A DNA stretch of 64,000 nt from a virus. A program made the position numbers and the translations under genes. Location of the stretch: IMG/VR virus record IMGVR_UViG_3300017714_002585, positions 1 to 64,000 of that record, one strand, 5' to 3'. Under the pieces are notes generated by a model, which worked only from the letters and a program-made list of their open reading frames with translations, was not told the origin of the DNA and did not search any database. Below are positions 27,554 to 34,811 of this stretch, piece by piece; position 1 is the stretch's first letter; each line of letters opens with the position of its first letter.

Positions 27554-28149
27554 TGATTTATCCAGTAGTCTTTTGGCCTGGTTCTTATGGGAGTGTAGTT
27601 TGTCACTTTATAAATCTACACAAAAATTTCTATCAATTACCTCACGCCTTTACACCAACAGAATTCGGAATTGCAAGACAATTAGATGGTCCTTTTCATA
27701 TAGGTAAAGACGGTAGTTTTTTAATTAATAAGAAAAGTAGAAGACCTTTAAATTCATATGTTAAAAGCATTATTGATACTTACGATATTGCAGTTAAAAC
27801 TACCACTCCCCATGAAGTACTTGAACTAGATGATTTTTCAAATGTTAAACCTATAGTTGTTATTCCAAATTTAGCAAATCTGCAATGGCGTATAGAAGAT
27901 AAAAACGAACATCTTCATGCACCACTATCTATGCCGACAAGACATGAATATAAACAATGGTTAAAAGATATAGAAAGTTATGAACACTTTAAATTAAATA
28001 TCGATGATTTTTGGTCTTGGGCGGAGATGCGAGATGCTAAAAATTTAGATAAATCTTACTTAAAACTATGTGAATATATAGATAGCGAACCCAGACCCAC
28101 AGTAGGTCTTGATATCTCAAGAATAGAGTGGTTCGTTGTCGGTGAATAG
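27553..28149 (+). CDS. P-loop-like (possibly sulfotransferase-related) protein
   Basis: 198 residues from the ATG in the TAATG junction (27553); the longer reading from 27526 lies inside the previous gene. The start MIYPVVFWPGSYGSVVC has a strand-Gly-rich-loop-helix pattern like the P-loop of the sulfotransferase-like proteins at 37698-40930, but without the Lys. A later VKPIVVIPNLANLQWR strand could be the second nucleotide-site strand. The function is not established; the relationship to those proteins is inference. Confidence 0.45.
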   Translation: MIYPVVFWPGSYGSVVCHFINLHKNFYQLPHAFTPTEFGIARQLDGPFHIGKDGSFLINKKSRRPLNSYVKSIIDTYDIAVKTTTPHEVLELDDFSNVKPIVVIPNLANLQWRIEDKNEHLHAPLSMPTRHEYKQWLKDIESYEHFKLNIDDFWSWAEMRDAKNLDKSYLKLCEYIDSEPRPTVGLDISRIEWFVVGE

Positions 28150-28399
28150 TAAAGATATATTTGAAATACTACAAGAGTGGTATAAAGAACGTAAACGTCA
28201 TAAAGACAAATCCTTTAAACAATGGCTTAAACATGTAGGCGGTCTATGGGTGTCCAAAGAAGAATGGGCTAAATTAGGTCGTTGGGAAACATGGAAACAA
28301 CCAGCAAAAGATACCGGAAAAGGCATCGGAAAGATGTTTTTAACTAAATTACTCACAGTAATAATCATTATAATTATCGCTACACTGTTCAATCTCTAA
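28136..28399 (+). CDS. Small basic protein with C-terminal TM helix
   Basis: About 85-87 residues. TTG 28136 or GTG 28142 could be the start; neither has a strong SD. A basic, Trp-rich soluble part (EWYKERKRHKDKSFKQWLKH) is followed by a C-terminal helix of mostly Ile (LLTVIIIIIIATLF), a tail-anchored design. It lies before the holin candidate, so a lysis or membrane role is possible. Confidence 0.45.
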   Translation: MSVNSKDIFEILQEWYKERKRHKDKSFKQWLKHVGGLWVSKEEWAKLGRWETWKQPAKDTGKGIGKMFLTKLLTVIIIIIIATLFNL

Positions 28400-28418
28400 C
28401 ATTTCGCCTTCCTCAAAT

Positions 28419-28426
28419 GATAAATA
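28419..28426 (+). promoter_or_regulatory. T4-like late promoter GATAAATA
   Basis: A start at about 28432 would exclude the upstream in-frame ATG at 28417 and support ATG 28468. Confidence 0.6.
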
Positions 28427-28467
28427 CATATGATGAGAGCATTAACAACAAGGCGAGGAACATTATA

Positions 28468-28794
28468 ATGAATATAGAAAGAGTAATATGGCATGCGCCA
28501 GAGTATTTTAGCAGATGGAGATTGTTTCCTAGAGCATTTATTTCAATGTACATTTATCTTTTGTACGATGTTACGCAATGGTTTATGGCACTACCAGACC
28601 CAAATACTCAACAAGCAGGTCTTGTATCTGTAATCGTAGGTGCTGGAGCGGCATGGTTCGGTTTATACGTTAATTCAAGTTCAAGTAAATTTGAACAAGT
28701 TGAAGTACGTAGTGGATCAACGACAGTAAAAGCATCAGATAGCAGAGATACAGTAAAAGAAAAAGCAGAGGCAAAAGGCCCTAAGGAATACTAG
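28468..28794 (+). CDS. Two-helix membrane protein, candidate holin
   Basis: 108 residues from ATG 28468, with GAGG upstream and a late promoter at 28419. Two hydrophobic helices (residues about 22-42 and 50-68) with a short turn (LPDPNTQQA) between them, then a polar tail rich in Ser, Lys and Glu. Size, topology, late expression and a charged tail fit class II holins. I recall similar small proteins annotated as holins in marine phages but cannot confirm this. No endolysin is visible in the window, so the lysis role is inferred. Confidence 0.5.
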   Translation: MNIERVIWHAPEYFSRWRLFPRAFISMYIYLLYDVTQWFMALPDPNTQQAGLVSVIVGAGAAWFGLYVNSSSSKFEQVEVRSGSTTVKASDSRDTVKEKAEAKGPKEY

Positions 28795-28803
28795 GAAAAG
28801 ATA

Positions 28804-29259
28804 ATGGCAAACTTTAAACATCACATAAGATTAATGATGAAAGAAGAATGGAACAAACACGATATTAAAGGTGTTATTACTGTTCTTAAGAAAGCTATTG
28901 CCAATATATTTGAGCCAAGAGAAGATGGTACCGCAGTAGTCTATCATATGATGGACGATTTTCATGTATACGATTTTCGTATGAATAGAGCGGTAACAGA
29001 AGCCGAAGCAGAAGTGGTGCTAAAATTATTACAAAACTGGACTGATAAAGATTTTACTATGGAAATTACTACTAGTGAAAAATTTGACATTCCAGAGGGT
29101 GAGACCGAAATAGATTTATCTTCAATACGACACAATAGATGGGTTTCTAGTCGTGTTGCTGAAGGATGGAGATATGGTCTACGATTTGACGAAGAGGAAA
29201 AAACCGATCCCAGATTACGACCGTATCATGAATTAACGGAAAAGCTGAAAAGTCTATGA
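28804..29259 (+). CDS. Protein with C-terminal RyR domain
   Basis: 151 residues. The last 45 residues match the RyR domain: HNRWVSSRVAEGWRYGLRFD followed by DPRLRPYHELTEKLKSL, where the family has W...R..EGW.YG...D...K.HP.L.PY.EL. The first 100 residues are an alpha/beta domain I do not recognise. RyR domains are found in ryanodine receptors and in prokaryotic and phage proteins, where they are thought to bind nucleotides or related ligands. The domain call is good; the function is open. Confidence 0.7.
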   Translation: MANFKHHIRLMMKEEWNKHDIKGVITVLKKAIANIFEPREDGTAVVYHMMDDFHVYDFRMNRAVTEAEAEVVLKLLQNWTDKDFTMEITTSEKFDIPEGETEIDLSSIRHNRWVSSRVAEGWRYGLRFDEEEKTDPRLRPYHELTEKLKSL

Positions 29260-29268
29260 TTTTTCGAC

Positions 29269-29297
29269 TTGACTTTAGTTGAAAAATGATATATTAT
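29269..29297 (+). promoter_or_regulatory. sigma70-like promoter for the Fe-S/ACP/channel operon
   Basis: TTGACT, 17 bases, TATTAT, 20 bases before the HscB-like ATG. Genes from 29317 to 33294 follow with short gaps or overlaps and no visible terminator. Confidence 0.75.
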
Positions 29298-29316
29298 TAG
29301 AGTATAGGTATATAAA

Positions 29317-29856
29317 ATGTCTGGAATAAAACGAATATATGGTCTTGAAGAAAAGAACTACTACAAGTTCTTTGGTATTGATGAAAAGCAAGGGATAAGT
29401 GTACGTAGTCTTACGACACATTATAAGAAGATTCTAACAATCCTTAAGAAGGATACATCATTTACAGGACAAGACAGATTAGCATTTGCCAACAGGGCTT
29501 TCGAAACCTTGGCAGATCCTATTGCCCGTGCAAGATATTTACTTGAATTAAAAGGTCATGAAAATGATTTCAGAGACGGTGTTAGACCTGATGATATGGT
29601 TTTCATTAATCAACTAAAACATCAACTTGAGGAACAAACTACAAGCGAAGATGTTATCTCTTTTATTGAAGAATTAAAAGACCAAACTCAGTTTATTAAA
29701 GACCAAATAGAACAAAGCATTGATACATATCAGAATTACAAAACTGCTAGTGGATTATTGAATAGATTTTACGAAATATCAGAAATTCACCAAGAAGCAA
29801 AATCGAAACAAGAAAAGATTGAGGAGGGGATAACCTATGTTGTATTTAACAGATAA
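29317..29856 (+). CDS. hscB: HscB-like Fe-S co-chaperone with altered HPD
   Basis: 179 residues. It resembles HscB along its length: a J-like domain (NYYKFFGIDEKQG, then FANRAFETLADPIARARYLL, the HscB signature) and the C-terminal three-helix IscU-binding domain. Bacterial HscB delivers IscU to HscA. The HPD tripeptide that triggers HscA ATPase is replaced: the family's YHPDKF region reads LKKDTS. It may therefore bind IscU without stimulating host HscA, or act as a competitor. First gene of the operon; overlaps the A-type carrier gene. A phage IscU is at 44306. Confidence 0.72.
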   Translation: MSGIKRIYGLEEKNYYKFFGIDEKQGISVRSLTTHYKKILTILKKDTSFTGQDRLAFANRAFETLADPIARARYLLELKGHENDFRDGVRPDDMVFINQLKHQLEEQTTSEDVISFIEELKDQTQFIKDQIEQSIDTYQNYKTASGLLNRFYEISEIHQEAKSKQEKIEEGITYVVFNR

Positions 29857-30166
29857 TTCCACAACAAGAATTAAAAAATGGTTATCTCAGAACCCAGGTA
29901 AAAAAGCAAGATTAAGTATAAAAACAGCCGGGTGTACTGGTTTCATGTATGAAGTTCTACTTGACGAAAAATTCAATATAGAAGATGACTTTGCTATTAA
30001 ATACGATGACTTTGACATTCTCGTAGAACATAAATATTTTCACACTATTGACGGAGCAACATTGGATTATGTTACTGATACTAAGAGTATGAGTTCGCAT
30101 TTTGAACTTGTAAGTAATCCAAATGAAAAAGCACGTTGTGGATGTGGAGAGAGTTTTACGGTATGA
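29837..30166 (+). CDS. iscA: A-type Fe-S carrier (IscA/ErpA family), copy 1
   Basis: 109 residues. The three cluster-binding Cys are present: AGCTGFMYEV and the C-terminal RCGCGESF. These proteins carry or transfer [2Fe-2S]/[4Fe-4S] clusters. The start ATG at 29837 has GAGGAGGGG upstream and lies inside the hscB-like gene. Its stop overlaps the nitroreductase start (ATGA). A second copy at 30882 is only distantly similar. The family call is firm; IscA versus ErpA cannot be separated. Confidence 0.85.
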   Translation: MLYLTDNSTTRIKKWLSQNPGKKARLSIKTAGCTGFMYEVLLDEKFNIEDDFAIKYDDFDILVEHKYFHTIDGATLDYVTDTKSMSSHFELVSNPNEKARCGCGESFTV

Positions 30167-30885
30167 ATGAGAGATTAAACATAGAAAAACACGCAATAAA
30201 TCAAGCACGTAGATGCCAAAGGAACTGGGACCTTTCTAAAGAAGTAGATGAAGAACACATAAATCATTGGATTTATCTAGCAACTACGGCACCATCAAAA
30301 CAAGATGAAAGTTTTTTTGATTTATATGTAGTTACTGATAGAACAAAATTAGATTATCTCTACAAGGAACATTCATGGGGATTTACAATGTTGCCTGGTA
30401 TGAAAGATTGGGTCGGAAGAAACCCACAAATGGGAGCAAACTGTTTGTTTGTTTTCAATAGAAAGATGAATGAAGAAGAAATTCGTAATAACGAAAAAGA
30501 TGGAAGTGTAAGAGATCCAAATGCTTCAAGTAGATGGGACAATGCATTTACATCGATTGGTATAGCAAGTGGCATAGTAGCCTTTAGTGCAAGTATGATG
30601 GGTTATGTTACTGGTTATGGTAAGAATTTTGGTTACATTGAAGAACCAAAACACAGTCAAGATGTATGGGGTGAAGTTCTCGGCATTAAGAAAGAAGATA
30701 ACAACTTGACATATAGTTTGGGAATTGGTTACCCAGATGAAAGCCTTCAATGGTATCAAAGTAAAGATAATAACGAATATCTAACAGGAGGGCCTGTTAA
30801 CTATTCAATCCAGTCTACTGATACTGATTTAAAATATTCAACATATTCTAAATTAGCCAGAGACATAAAGGTGTGGCGAGTATGA
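30163..30885 (+). CDS. Nitroreductase-family flavoprotein
   Basis: 240 residues from ATG 30163, which overlaps the previous TGA; the longer frame from 30136 is inside the carrier gene. Features of the FMN nitroreductase fold: an N-terminal ATTAPSKQDESFFDLYVV (A.tAPS..N...w.f..v pattern) and a central AFTSIGIASGIVAFSASMMG helix. Members reduce nitro compounds, quinones or flavins with NAD(P)H. Being between two Fe-S carriers suggests a redox link. Substrate unknown. It overlaps the next gene by four bases. Confidence 0.7.
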   Translation: MNERLNIEKHAINQARRCQRNWDLSKEVDEEHINHWIYLATTAPSKQDESFFDLYVVTDRTKLDYLYKEHSWGFTMLPGMKDWVGRNPQMGANCLFVFNRKMNEEEIRNNEKDGSVRDPNASSRWDNAFTSIGIASGIVAFSASMMGYVTGYGKNFGYIEEPKHSQDVWGEVLGIKKEDNNLTYSLGIGYPDESLQWYQSKDNNEYLTGGPVNYSIQSTDTDLKYSTYSKLARDIKVWRV

Positions 30886-31205
30886 TTTTTACAGAAAAAG
30901 CGGCTACGAGAGTAGAAGAAATTATAAAAGAACAGGGTGAATCTTCTGGTACGGCATTAAGAGTGTTCGTAGAAGGAGGAGGTTGCCATGGGTTCAGTTA
31001 CGGTTTTGGTTTTGAAAAAGACCTTAAAGATGATGATAGTATCTATGAAACTAATGGCGTGAAGTTAGTAGTAGATAGTATGTCAATCATGTATCTAGCA
31101 GATGCAAAAGTAGATTATATCTCTAGCCTACAAGGCGACAGATTTGTAATCGATAACCCAGGAGCACAAACTACATGTGGATGTGGTTCTAGCTTCTCAG
31201 TATAA
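30882..31205 (+). CDS. A-type Fe-S carrier (ErpA/IscA family), copy 2
   Basis: 107 residues from ATG 30882 (ATGA overlap). The start MIFTEKAATRVEEIIKEQ is the typical family beginning, and the Cys ligands are in GGGCHGFSYGF and TTCGCGSSF. It is closer to the bacterial ErpA/IscA consensus than copy 1. Two A-type carriers in one phage operon suggest different targets, for example the two phage radical SAM enzymes. The family call is firm. Confidence 0.88.
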   Translation: MIFTEKAATRVEEIIKEQGESSGTALRVFVEGGGCHGFSYGFGFEKDLKDDDSIYETNGVKLVVDSMSIMYLADAKVDYISSLQGDRFVIDNPGAQTTCGCGSSFSV

Positions 31206-31231
31206 TCAACCAGAGGACGAAAGAAAAAATA

Positions 31232-31471
31232 ATGGAAGTAAAAGATAAAGTGTATGAAATAACTGCACGAAAAATGAAACGGCAGGTCTCTGACTTGAAT
31301 GATGATACCAATCTAAAGAAAGATTTGGGTGCTGATAGTATCGATACAGTTGAAATTGTATTTGAAGTAGAAGAATTCTATAAAATTGCTATTCCAGATG
31401 AATACGCAGAAACTATCAATACTATTGGTGATGCAGTCAAGTGTGTAGAGGATATGCTAAAAAATCAATAG
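31232..31471 (+). CDS. acpP: Acyl carrier protein
   Basis: 79 residues, full length. The DLGADSIDTVEIVFEVEEF helix contains the DS motif whose Ser (about residue 37) receives 4'-phosphopantetheine; the acidic helix II is intact. Acyl carrier protein donates acyl chains in fatty acid, lipid A and other pathways. It lies between Fe-S genes and the ion-channel pair. The phage also has a lidless AMP-forming ligase (40917) that could load it. No phosphopantetheinyl transferase is seen, so the host enzyme would be needed. Confidence 0.92.
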   Translation: MEVKDKVYEITARKMKRQVSDLNDDTNLKKDLGADSIDTVEIVFEVEEFYKIAIPDEYAETINTIGDAVKCVEDMLKNQ

Positions 31472-31480
31472 GATGATATT

Positions 31481-31933
31481 ATGTCGAAAACTCTAAGGTG
31501 GTGGTTGTTCTTTTGTATATCACTAACAATCATGGGAATATCTCATTATTTCGGATTGTTTTATGAATTATATGAAAAGGACGTAACTAAGATTAGCTTT
31601 GGTATCATAGGCTTGTATATATTTACAAGTTTGTATATCGGTAAGTTAACGATGGATTATAAAGAAGGTGAAAACATCGATTCCGGATTAGGTGTCGGTT
31701 GGTTCATATCAGAAAGTATGTTGGCGTTAGGTATGATAGGTACCGTAGCAGGATTTATTCTGATGTTAGGTTCAAGTTTTGAAGGATTAGATGTAGATGA
31801 TACTGCAAGTCTAAAAGAAACTCTAACAGATATGGCTATGGGTATGAGTACTGCATTGTATACGACACTTACGGGTCTTATATTCAGTCAGTTTACTAAG
31901 ATACAGTTAGTCAACCTTGAGAGTCGTGACTGA
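31481..31933 (+). CDS. MotA/TolQ/ExbB-like proton-channel subunit
   Basis: 150 residues. Three hydrophobic helices: about 7-27, 45-60, and a long pair region 80-135. The second half, LALGMIGTVAGFILMLGSSF followed by MAMGMSTALYTTLTGLIFSQ, is the hallmark of TolQ/ExbB/MotA subunits (LGLLGTV.G...F then I...L..T..GL..A). The large cytoplasmic loop of MotA/TolQ is almost absent, so this is a minimal channel subunit. It overlaps the next gene (ExbD-like) by one base, as expected for a stator pair. Confidence 0.78.
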   Translation: MSKTLRWWLFFCISLTIMGISHYFGLFYELYEKDVTKISFGIIGLYIFTSLYIGKLTMDYKEGENIDSGLGVGWFISESMLALGMIGTVAGFILMLGSSFEGLDVDDTASLKETLTDMAMGMSTALYTTLTGLIFSQFTKIQLVNLESRD

Positions 31934-32568
31934 TGAACAAAAACAAATACAAAAGCACAGTAGGATTTACAGACTTACTATTCAATCTATTAGTAGGTTT
32001 CGTATTTTTATTCATAATCGCTTTTATATTAATCAATCCAATAACTAAAAAAGCAGATGTACCTAAAAAAGCAGAGTACATGATTGTAATTGAATGGCCT
32101 ACAGTAGTAACGGATGATATTGACTTATGGGTTAAAGATCCTGCAGGCAATACAGTTTCTTTTATAAAGAAAGAAAATGGTTTTATGAATCTTGAAAAAG
32201 ATGATTTGGGACATTCAAATGATACGACTGTAGATGAATACGGTAATAGAAAAGTAATTTATATCAATAGAGAAGTAATCACATTACGTGGTATTATAAA
32301 AGGAAGATATCAAGTAGCCGCTCACGTATATGCAATGAGACCTTGGGAAGTAAAAAAGAATATTGAAAAGAAAGATTTGATAATTAAAGTAAAAGTTATT
32401 AAAATAAATCCTTATAGAGAAGTATACATTGGTGAGAAAAACTACGAATTTAAAGGTCAACAAATACCATTAGTTAACTTTTGGCTAGACAAAGATGGGA
32501 AATTTGTTAAATACAATACGTTAGATAATAATATCATAACGAGAAAGGCAAGTAGCGGCGGACTTTAA
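31933..32568 (+). CDS. ExbD/MotB-like partner with extracytoplasmic beta domain
   Basis: 211 residues. One N-terminal helix: VGFTDLLFNLLVGFVFLF, with an Asp at the start as in ExbD/TolR/MotB where Asp carries protons. Beyond the helix is not a peptidoglycan-binding OmpA domain but a beta-sandwich: DDIDLWVKDPAGNTVSF and LEKDDLGHSNDTTVDEYG, which resembles DUF2135-type Ca-binding modules. This combination with a small ExbB-like protein is unusual and may drive a different periplasmic task. The helix assignment is good; the domain assignment moderate. Confidence 0.7.
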   Translation: MNKNKYKSTVGFTDLLFNLLVGFVFLFIIAFILINPITKKADVPKKAEYMIVIEWPTVVTDDIDLWVKDPAGNTVSFIKKENGFMNLEKDDLGHSNDTTVDEYGNRKVIYINREVITLRGIIKGRYQVAAHVYAMRPWEVKKNIEKKDLIIKVKVIKINPYREVYIGEKNYEFKGQQIPLVNFWLDKDGKFVKYNTLDNNIITRKASSGGL

Positions 32569-32592
32569 TCCGCTCATACATGGAGACGTTAA

Positions 32593-33294
32593 ATGTTATA
32601 TTCAGTAGAGTTAGCACCATTATTCATTTCGATGTTCTTTTTGGCATGTGTTATTCTTTGGTTTGCAATAAAAAATCACAGAAACGCATTACTACTAGGA
32701 CTGGTTATACCTTTAACACTGGCAACTGTAGTTATTAGCTACATGTCGGTAGATAGAATACTAGGTTATCCTATCAATGCAAATATAAAGCCAGACTCAG
32801 TTTATCTTTCTCACTTAGAATCACCTGACAGTAAAAGTATATATGTATGGATAGTTGAACCAGGAAGTGACAAACCACGTGCAGTAACTATACCAAATAC
32901 CAAAAATAATAAAAAACAAATGCAAGATGCTAAAAATAAAACAGAAGAAGGCATCAAGCAACAAATGGCACCAGTATCTGAAATTTTAAATGAAGCTGAA
33001 ATGAAAGGTAGAGGTATGACAAAAGGTGGTGAGTTTGCTACATATGATTTTAGAATAGGTGGTGGAAGTTTAAAAGGTATTAATCCTAGATTAGGTCTCC
33101 CTCCAGAAGAAGATCCTGATGAAGAACAAAAACAAAACCCTCCTCCAAATGTAAGTGCATTAGATTTTGAAACTGATGAATCAGTTGCAATGGCCCAGCC
33201 AGTAGTTCCTTATTCAGACTTACCAGAAATGCCTGTCGATACAGATGATGCGACAAATATTGACCACTCAGTAGATGAACATACTGATTTTTAG
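32593..33294 (+). CDS. Membrane protein linked to the channel pair, unknown
   Basis: 233 residues with three N-terminal helices (about 5-25, 32-52 and a weaker one), then a soluble domain with a YVWIVEPGSDKPRAVTIP strand segment, a Lys/Gln-rich coiled stretch, and an acidic, Pro-rich disordered tail. SD GGAGAC precedes the ATG. It follows the ExbB/ExbD-like pair by 24 bases and is probably the third subunit of the same complex. Family not recognised. Confidence 0.55.
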   Translation: MLYSVELAPLFISMFFLACVILWFAIKNHRNALLLGLVIPLTLATVVISYMSVDRILGYPINANIKPDSVYLSHLESPDSKSIYVWIVEPGSDKPRAVTIPNTKNNKKQMQDAKNKTEEGIKQQMAPVSEILNEAEMKGRGMTKGGEFATYDFRIGGGSLKGINPRLGLPPEEDPDEEQKQNPPPNVSALDFETDESVAMAQPVVPYSDLPEMPVDTDDATNIDHSVDEHTDF

Positions 33295-33296
33295 CA

Positions 33297-33325
33297 TTGA
33301 CACTGCAACGAATCTGTGTTATTAT
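33297..33325 (+). promoter_or_regulatory. sigma70-like promoter
   Basis: TTGACA, 17 bases, TATTAT. The spacer contains CGAATCTGTG, similar to the CGAATCGTG core in the promoters at 45268 and 45990. Confidence 0.75.
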
Positions 33326-33363
33326 TATTAACAATGAGAAAACATTTTACGAGGCGTTCAGGT

Positions 33364-33519
33364 ATGTATCAACTAAACTTAAAAGAACTTTCAGTAAAAG
33401 AATTACTAAAAGAATTTTACAGAATACGACATAAAGGTTCACCTTCACACGAAGATTTAATGAAGTGGCTGGAAGTCTATTCCGAACTATCTTATCGGAA
33501 AATTAAAATAGAAGAATAA
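33364..33519 (+). CDS. Small protein, unknown
   Basis: 51 residues from ATG 33364, with GAGG nine bases upstream. The upstream ATG at 33334 is nearly on the expected transcript start. Charged and helical (LNLKELSVKELLKEFYRI). Unknown function. Confidence 0.45.
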   Translation: MYQLNLKELSVKELLKEFYRIRHKGSPSHEDLMKWLEVYSELSYRKIKIEE

Positions 33520-33527
33520 ATATATGT

Positions 33528-33797
33528 ATGTTATACGTCATACTATTCTTTTGTGGAGTTTTAGTTGCTATGGTTATTAGTGCAGTTTGGATGCATGAAA
33601 AATCATATAGTATACCTAAAATTGCACCTGATCCAATGGAACAAAGAGTAGCAGATATCAAAAATAGAATCGAAGCAGTACAAGAGAAATTCAAATCACC
33701 TACTTTAAAAGAAATAGAAAAACAATCTACGCAACAACATCGAAATGCAGAAATGGATGAAATGCGAAGAAAGTTAATGCCAAAAAGTGTTTCTTGA
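33528..33797 (+). CDS. Single-TM coiled-coil protein, unknown
   Basis: 89 residues. An N-terminal membrane helix (residues 3-21), then a helix-rich charged segment with heptad pattern (about 40-75). Might be an accessory of the channel complex upstream, but it is under its own promoter. Family not recognised. Confidence 0.5.
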   Translation: MLYVILFFCGVLVAMVISAVWMHEKSYSIPKIAPDPMEQRVADIKNRIEAVQEKFKSPTLKEIEKQSTQQHRNAEMDEMRRKLMPKSVS

Positions 33798-33855
33798 AAT
33801 CTACGTTCAGTAATGAACATATAAGACAAGAGCGGGTTGTTACGAAATAAACACG

Positions 33856-33879
33856 TAAGGGGTCACGGTTAGCCCCTTA
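33856..33879 (+). terminator. Hairpin, possible terminator
   Basis: TAAGGGG / CCCCTTA stem with a 10-base loop; no U run. It directly precedes the late octamer at 33881. Confidence 0.45.
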
Positions 33880-33880
33880 A

Positions 33881-33888
33881 GATAAATA
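33881..33888 (+). promoter_or_regulatory. T4-like late promoter GATAAATA
   Basis: 20 bases before tRNA-Thr; also serves the genes after it. Confidence 0.6.
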
Positions 33889-33907
33889 TACACGTAGTTA
33901 ATAATGT

Positions 33908-33982
33908 GCTGATGTGGCTCAACGGTAGAGCAACTGATTTGTAATCAGTAGGTTGGAGGTTCGATTCCTTTCATCAGCACCA
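33908..33982 (+). tRNA. tRNA-Thr (anticodon TGT)
   Basis: Acceptor GCTGATG/CATCAGC, anticodon stem ACTGA/TCAGT with loop TTTGTAA, T loop TTCGATT, discriminator A, encoded CCA. Reads ACA, common in this AT-rich coding sequence. Confidence 0.95.
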
Positions 33983-34000
33983 CAACAAGAAAGGTAAATA

Positions 34001-34219
34001 ATGAAGCCAGGCGAAGCAATAATCCTAGCCGCACGTAAACAAGCGGAAGGTGAAATAGCGGTTCATCTAGCAAACATACAAGTCTATCAAACTATGCCAG
34101 CAGGTATTGGTGAACATTCAGATGTTACCGAGGCAGTGATTGAAGAACTTAATAAACTAGCGGCCGCTTATGACAGATTAGAAATGATTGAAAAATATTT
34201 CACAACTAAATCTGAATAA
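34001..34219 (+). CDS. Small helical protein, unknown
   Basis: 72 residues between two tRNA genes, with AAAGG upstream. Two helices are likely (GEAIILAARKQAEGEIAVHL and EAVIEELNKLAAAYDRLEM). No recognised family. Confidence 0.5.
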   Translation: MKPGEAIILAARKQAEGEIAVHLANIQVYQTMPAGIGEHSDVTEAVIEELNKLAAAYDRLEMIEKYFTTKSE

Positions 34220-34228
34220 CAAAATTTA

Positions 34229-34312
34229 GCCCATGTGGTGAAATTGGTAGACACGCAGGTTTTAGGTACCTGTTCTTACGGAGTGGGGGTTCAAGTCCCT
34301 CCATGGGCACCA
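34229..34312 (+). tRNA. tRNA-Leu (anticodon TAG)
   Basis: Class II tRNA with a long variable arm (TTCTTACGGA). Acceptor GCCCATG/CATGGGC, anticodon stem CAGGT/ACCTG with loop TTTAGGT, T loop TTCAAGT, discriminator A, encoded CCA. Reads CTA/CTN. Confidence 0.95.
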
Positions 34313-34346
34313 TCTTTAGACTTAACTTAATATAAGGAAAAACTAA

Positions 34347-34811
34347 ATGAAACTTAATACACTTACCACCGGATTAATATATCCTGCATTATATTTTGCT
34401 ATGTTTATAGCATTGTTTGTAGTGCCTGCATTCGCAGATGATATGACTATCGAAATGTTGAACAAACGTGACGATGGTGCTAAGATGGTTTACAGTGAGG
34501 ATATCGCAAACATTGACGTAGGCGATACAATTACTTGGGTACCAACATCAAAAGGTCATAATGTACAATTCATTGCTGGACCAGATGGTTGGGATATTCC
34601 AAAGAAATCAAAAAACAACAAAGAAGTTGCAATCACTTTTGACGTACCAGGCGTATATCTATATCAGTGTACACCACATGCAACAATGGGTATGATTGCT
34701 ATTGTAATGGTAGCAGAAGGTGGCGAAGTCCCACTAAATGATATCAGCAAAGCAAAGGTCAGAGGCAAGAGCAAAAAGAAACTAAAAGAATTGCTTGATG
34801 AACTATCTTAA
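34347..34811 (+). CDS. Pseudoazurin-like blue copper protein
   Basis: 154 residues with a signal peptide (hydrophobic stretch to about residue 30, cleavage at AFA-DD). The mature cupredoxin carries type 1 copper ligands: His in SKGHNVQ, then Cys, His and Met in YQCTPHATMGM. The fold markers VDVGDTITWVP and GVYLYQC fit pseudoazurin. These periplasmic proteins shuttle electrons to terminal or denitrification enzymes. Cyanophages carry plastocyanin; this would be the counterpart for a non-photosynthetic host. A basic C-terminal tail (KKKLKELLDELS) is extra. It overlaps the DoxX-like gene. Confidence 0.85.
   Translation: MKLNTLTTGLIYPALYFAMFIALFVVPAFADDMTIEMLNKRDDGAKMVYSEDIANIDVGDTITWVPTSKGHNVQFIAGPDGWDIPKKSKNNKEVAITFDVPGVYLYQCTPHATMGMIAIVMVAEGGEVPLNDISKAKVRGKSKKKLKELLDELS

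Noticed and set aside
31481-32568. Zorya-type defence system (ZorA/ZorB)
   Set aside because: ZorA is a large protein with a long cytoplasmic tail and ZorB has a peptidoglycan-binding domain; here the first protein has 150 residues and the second has a different beta domain. No ZorC, D or E nearby.
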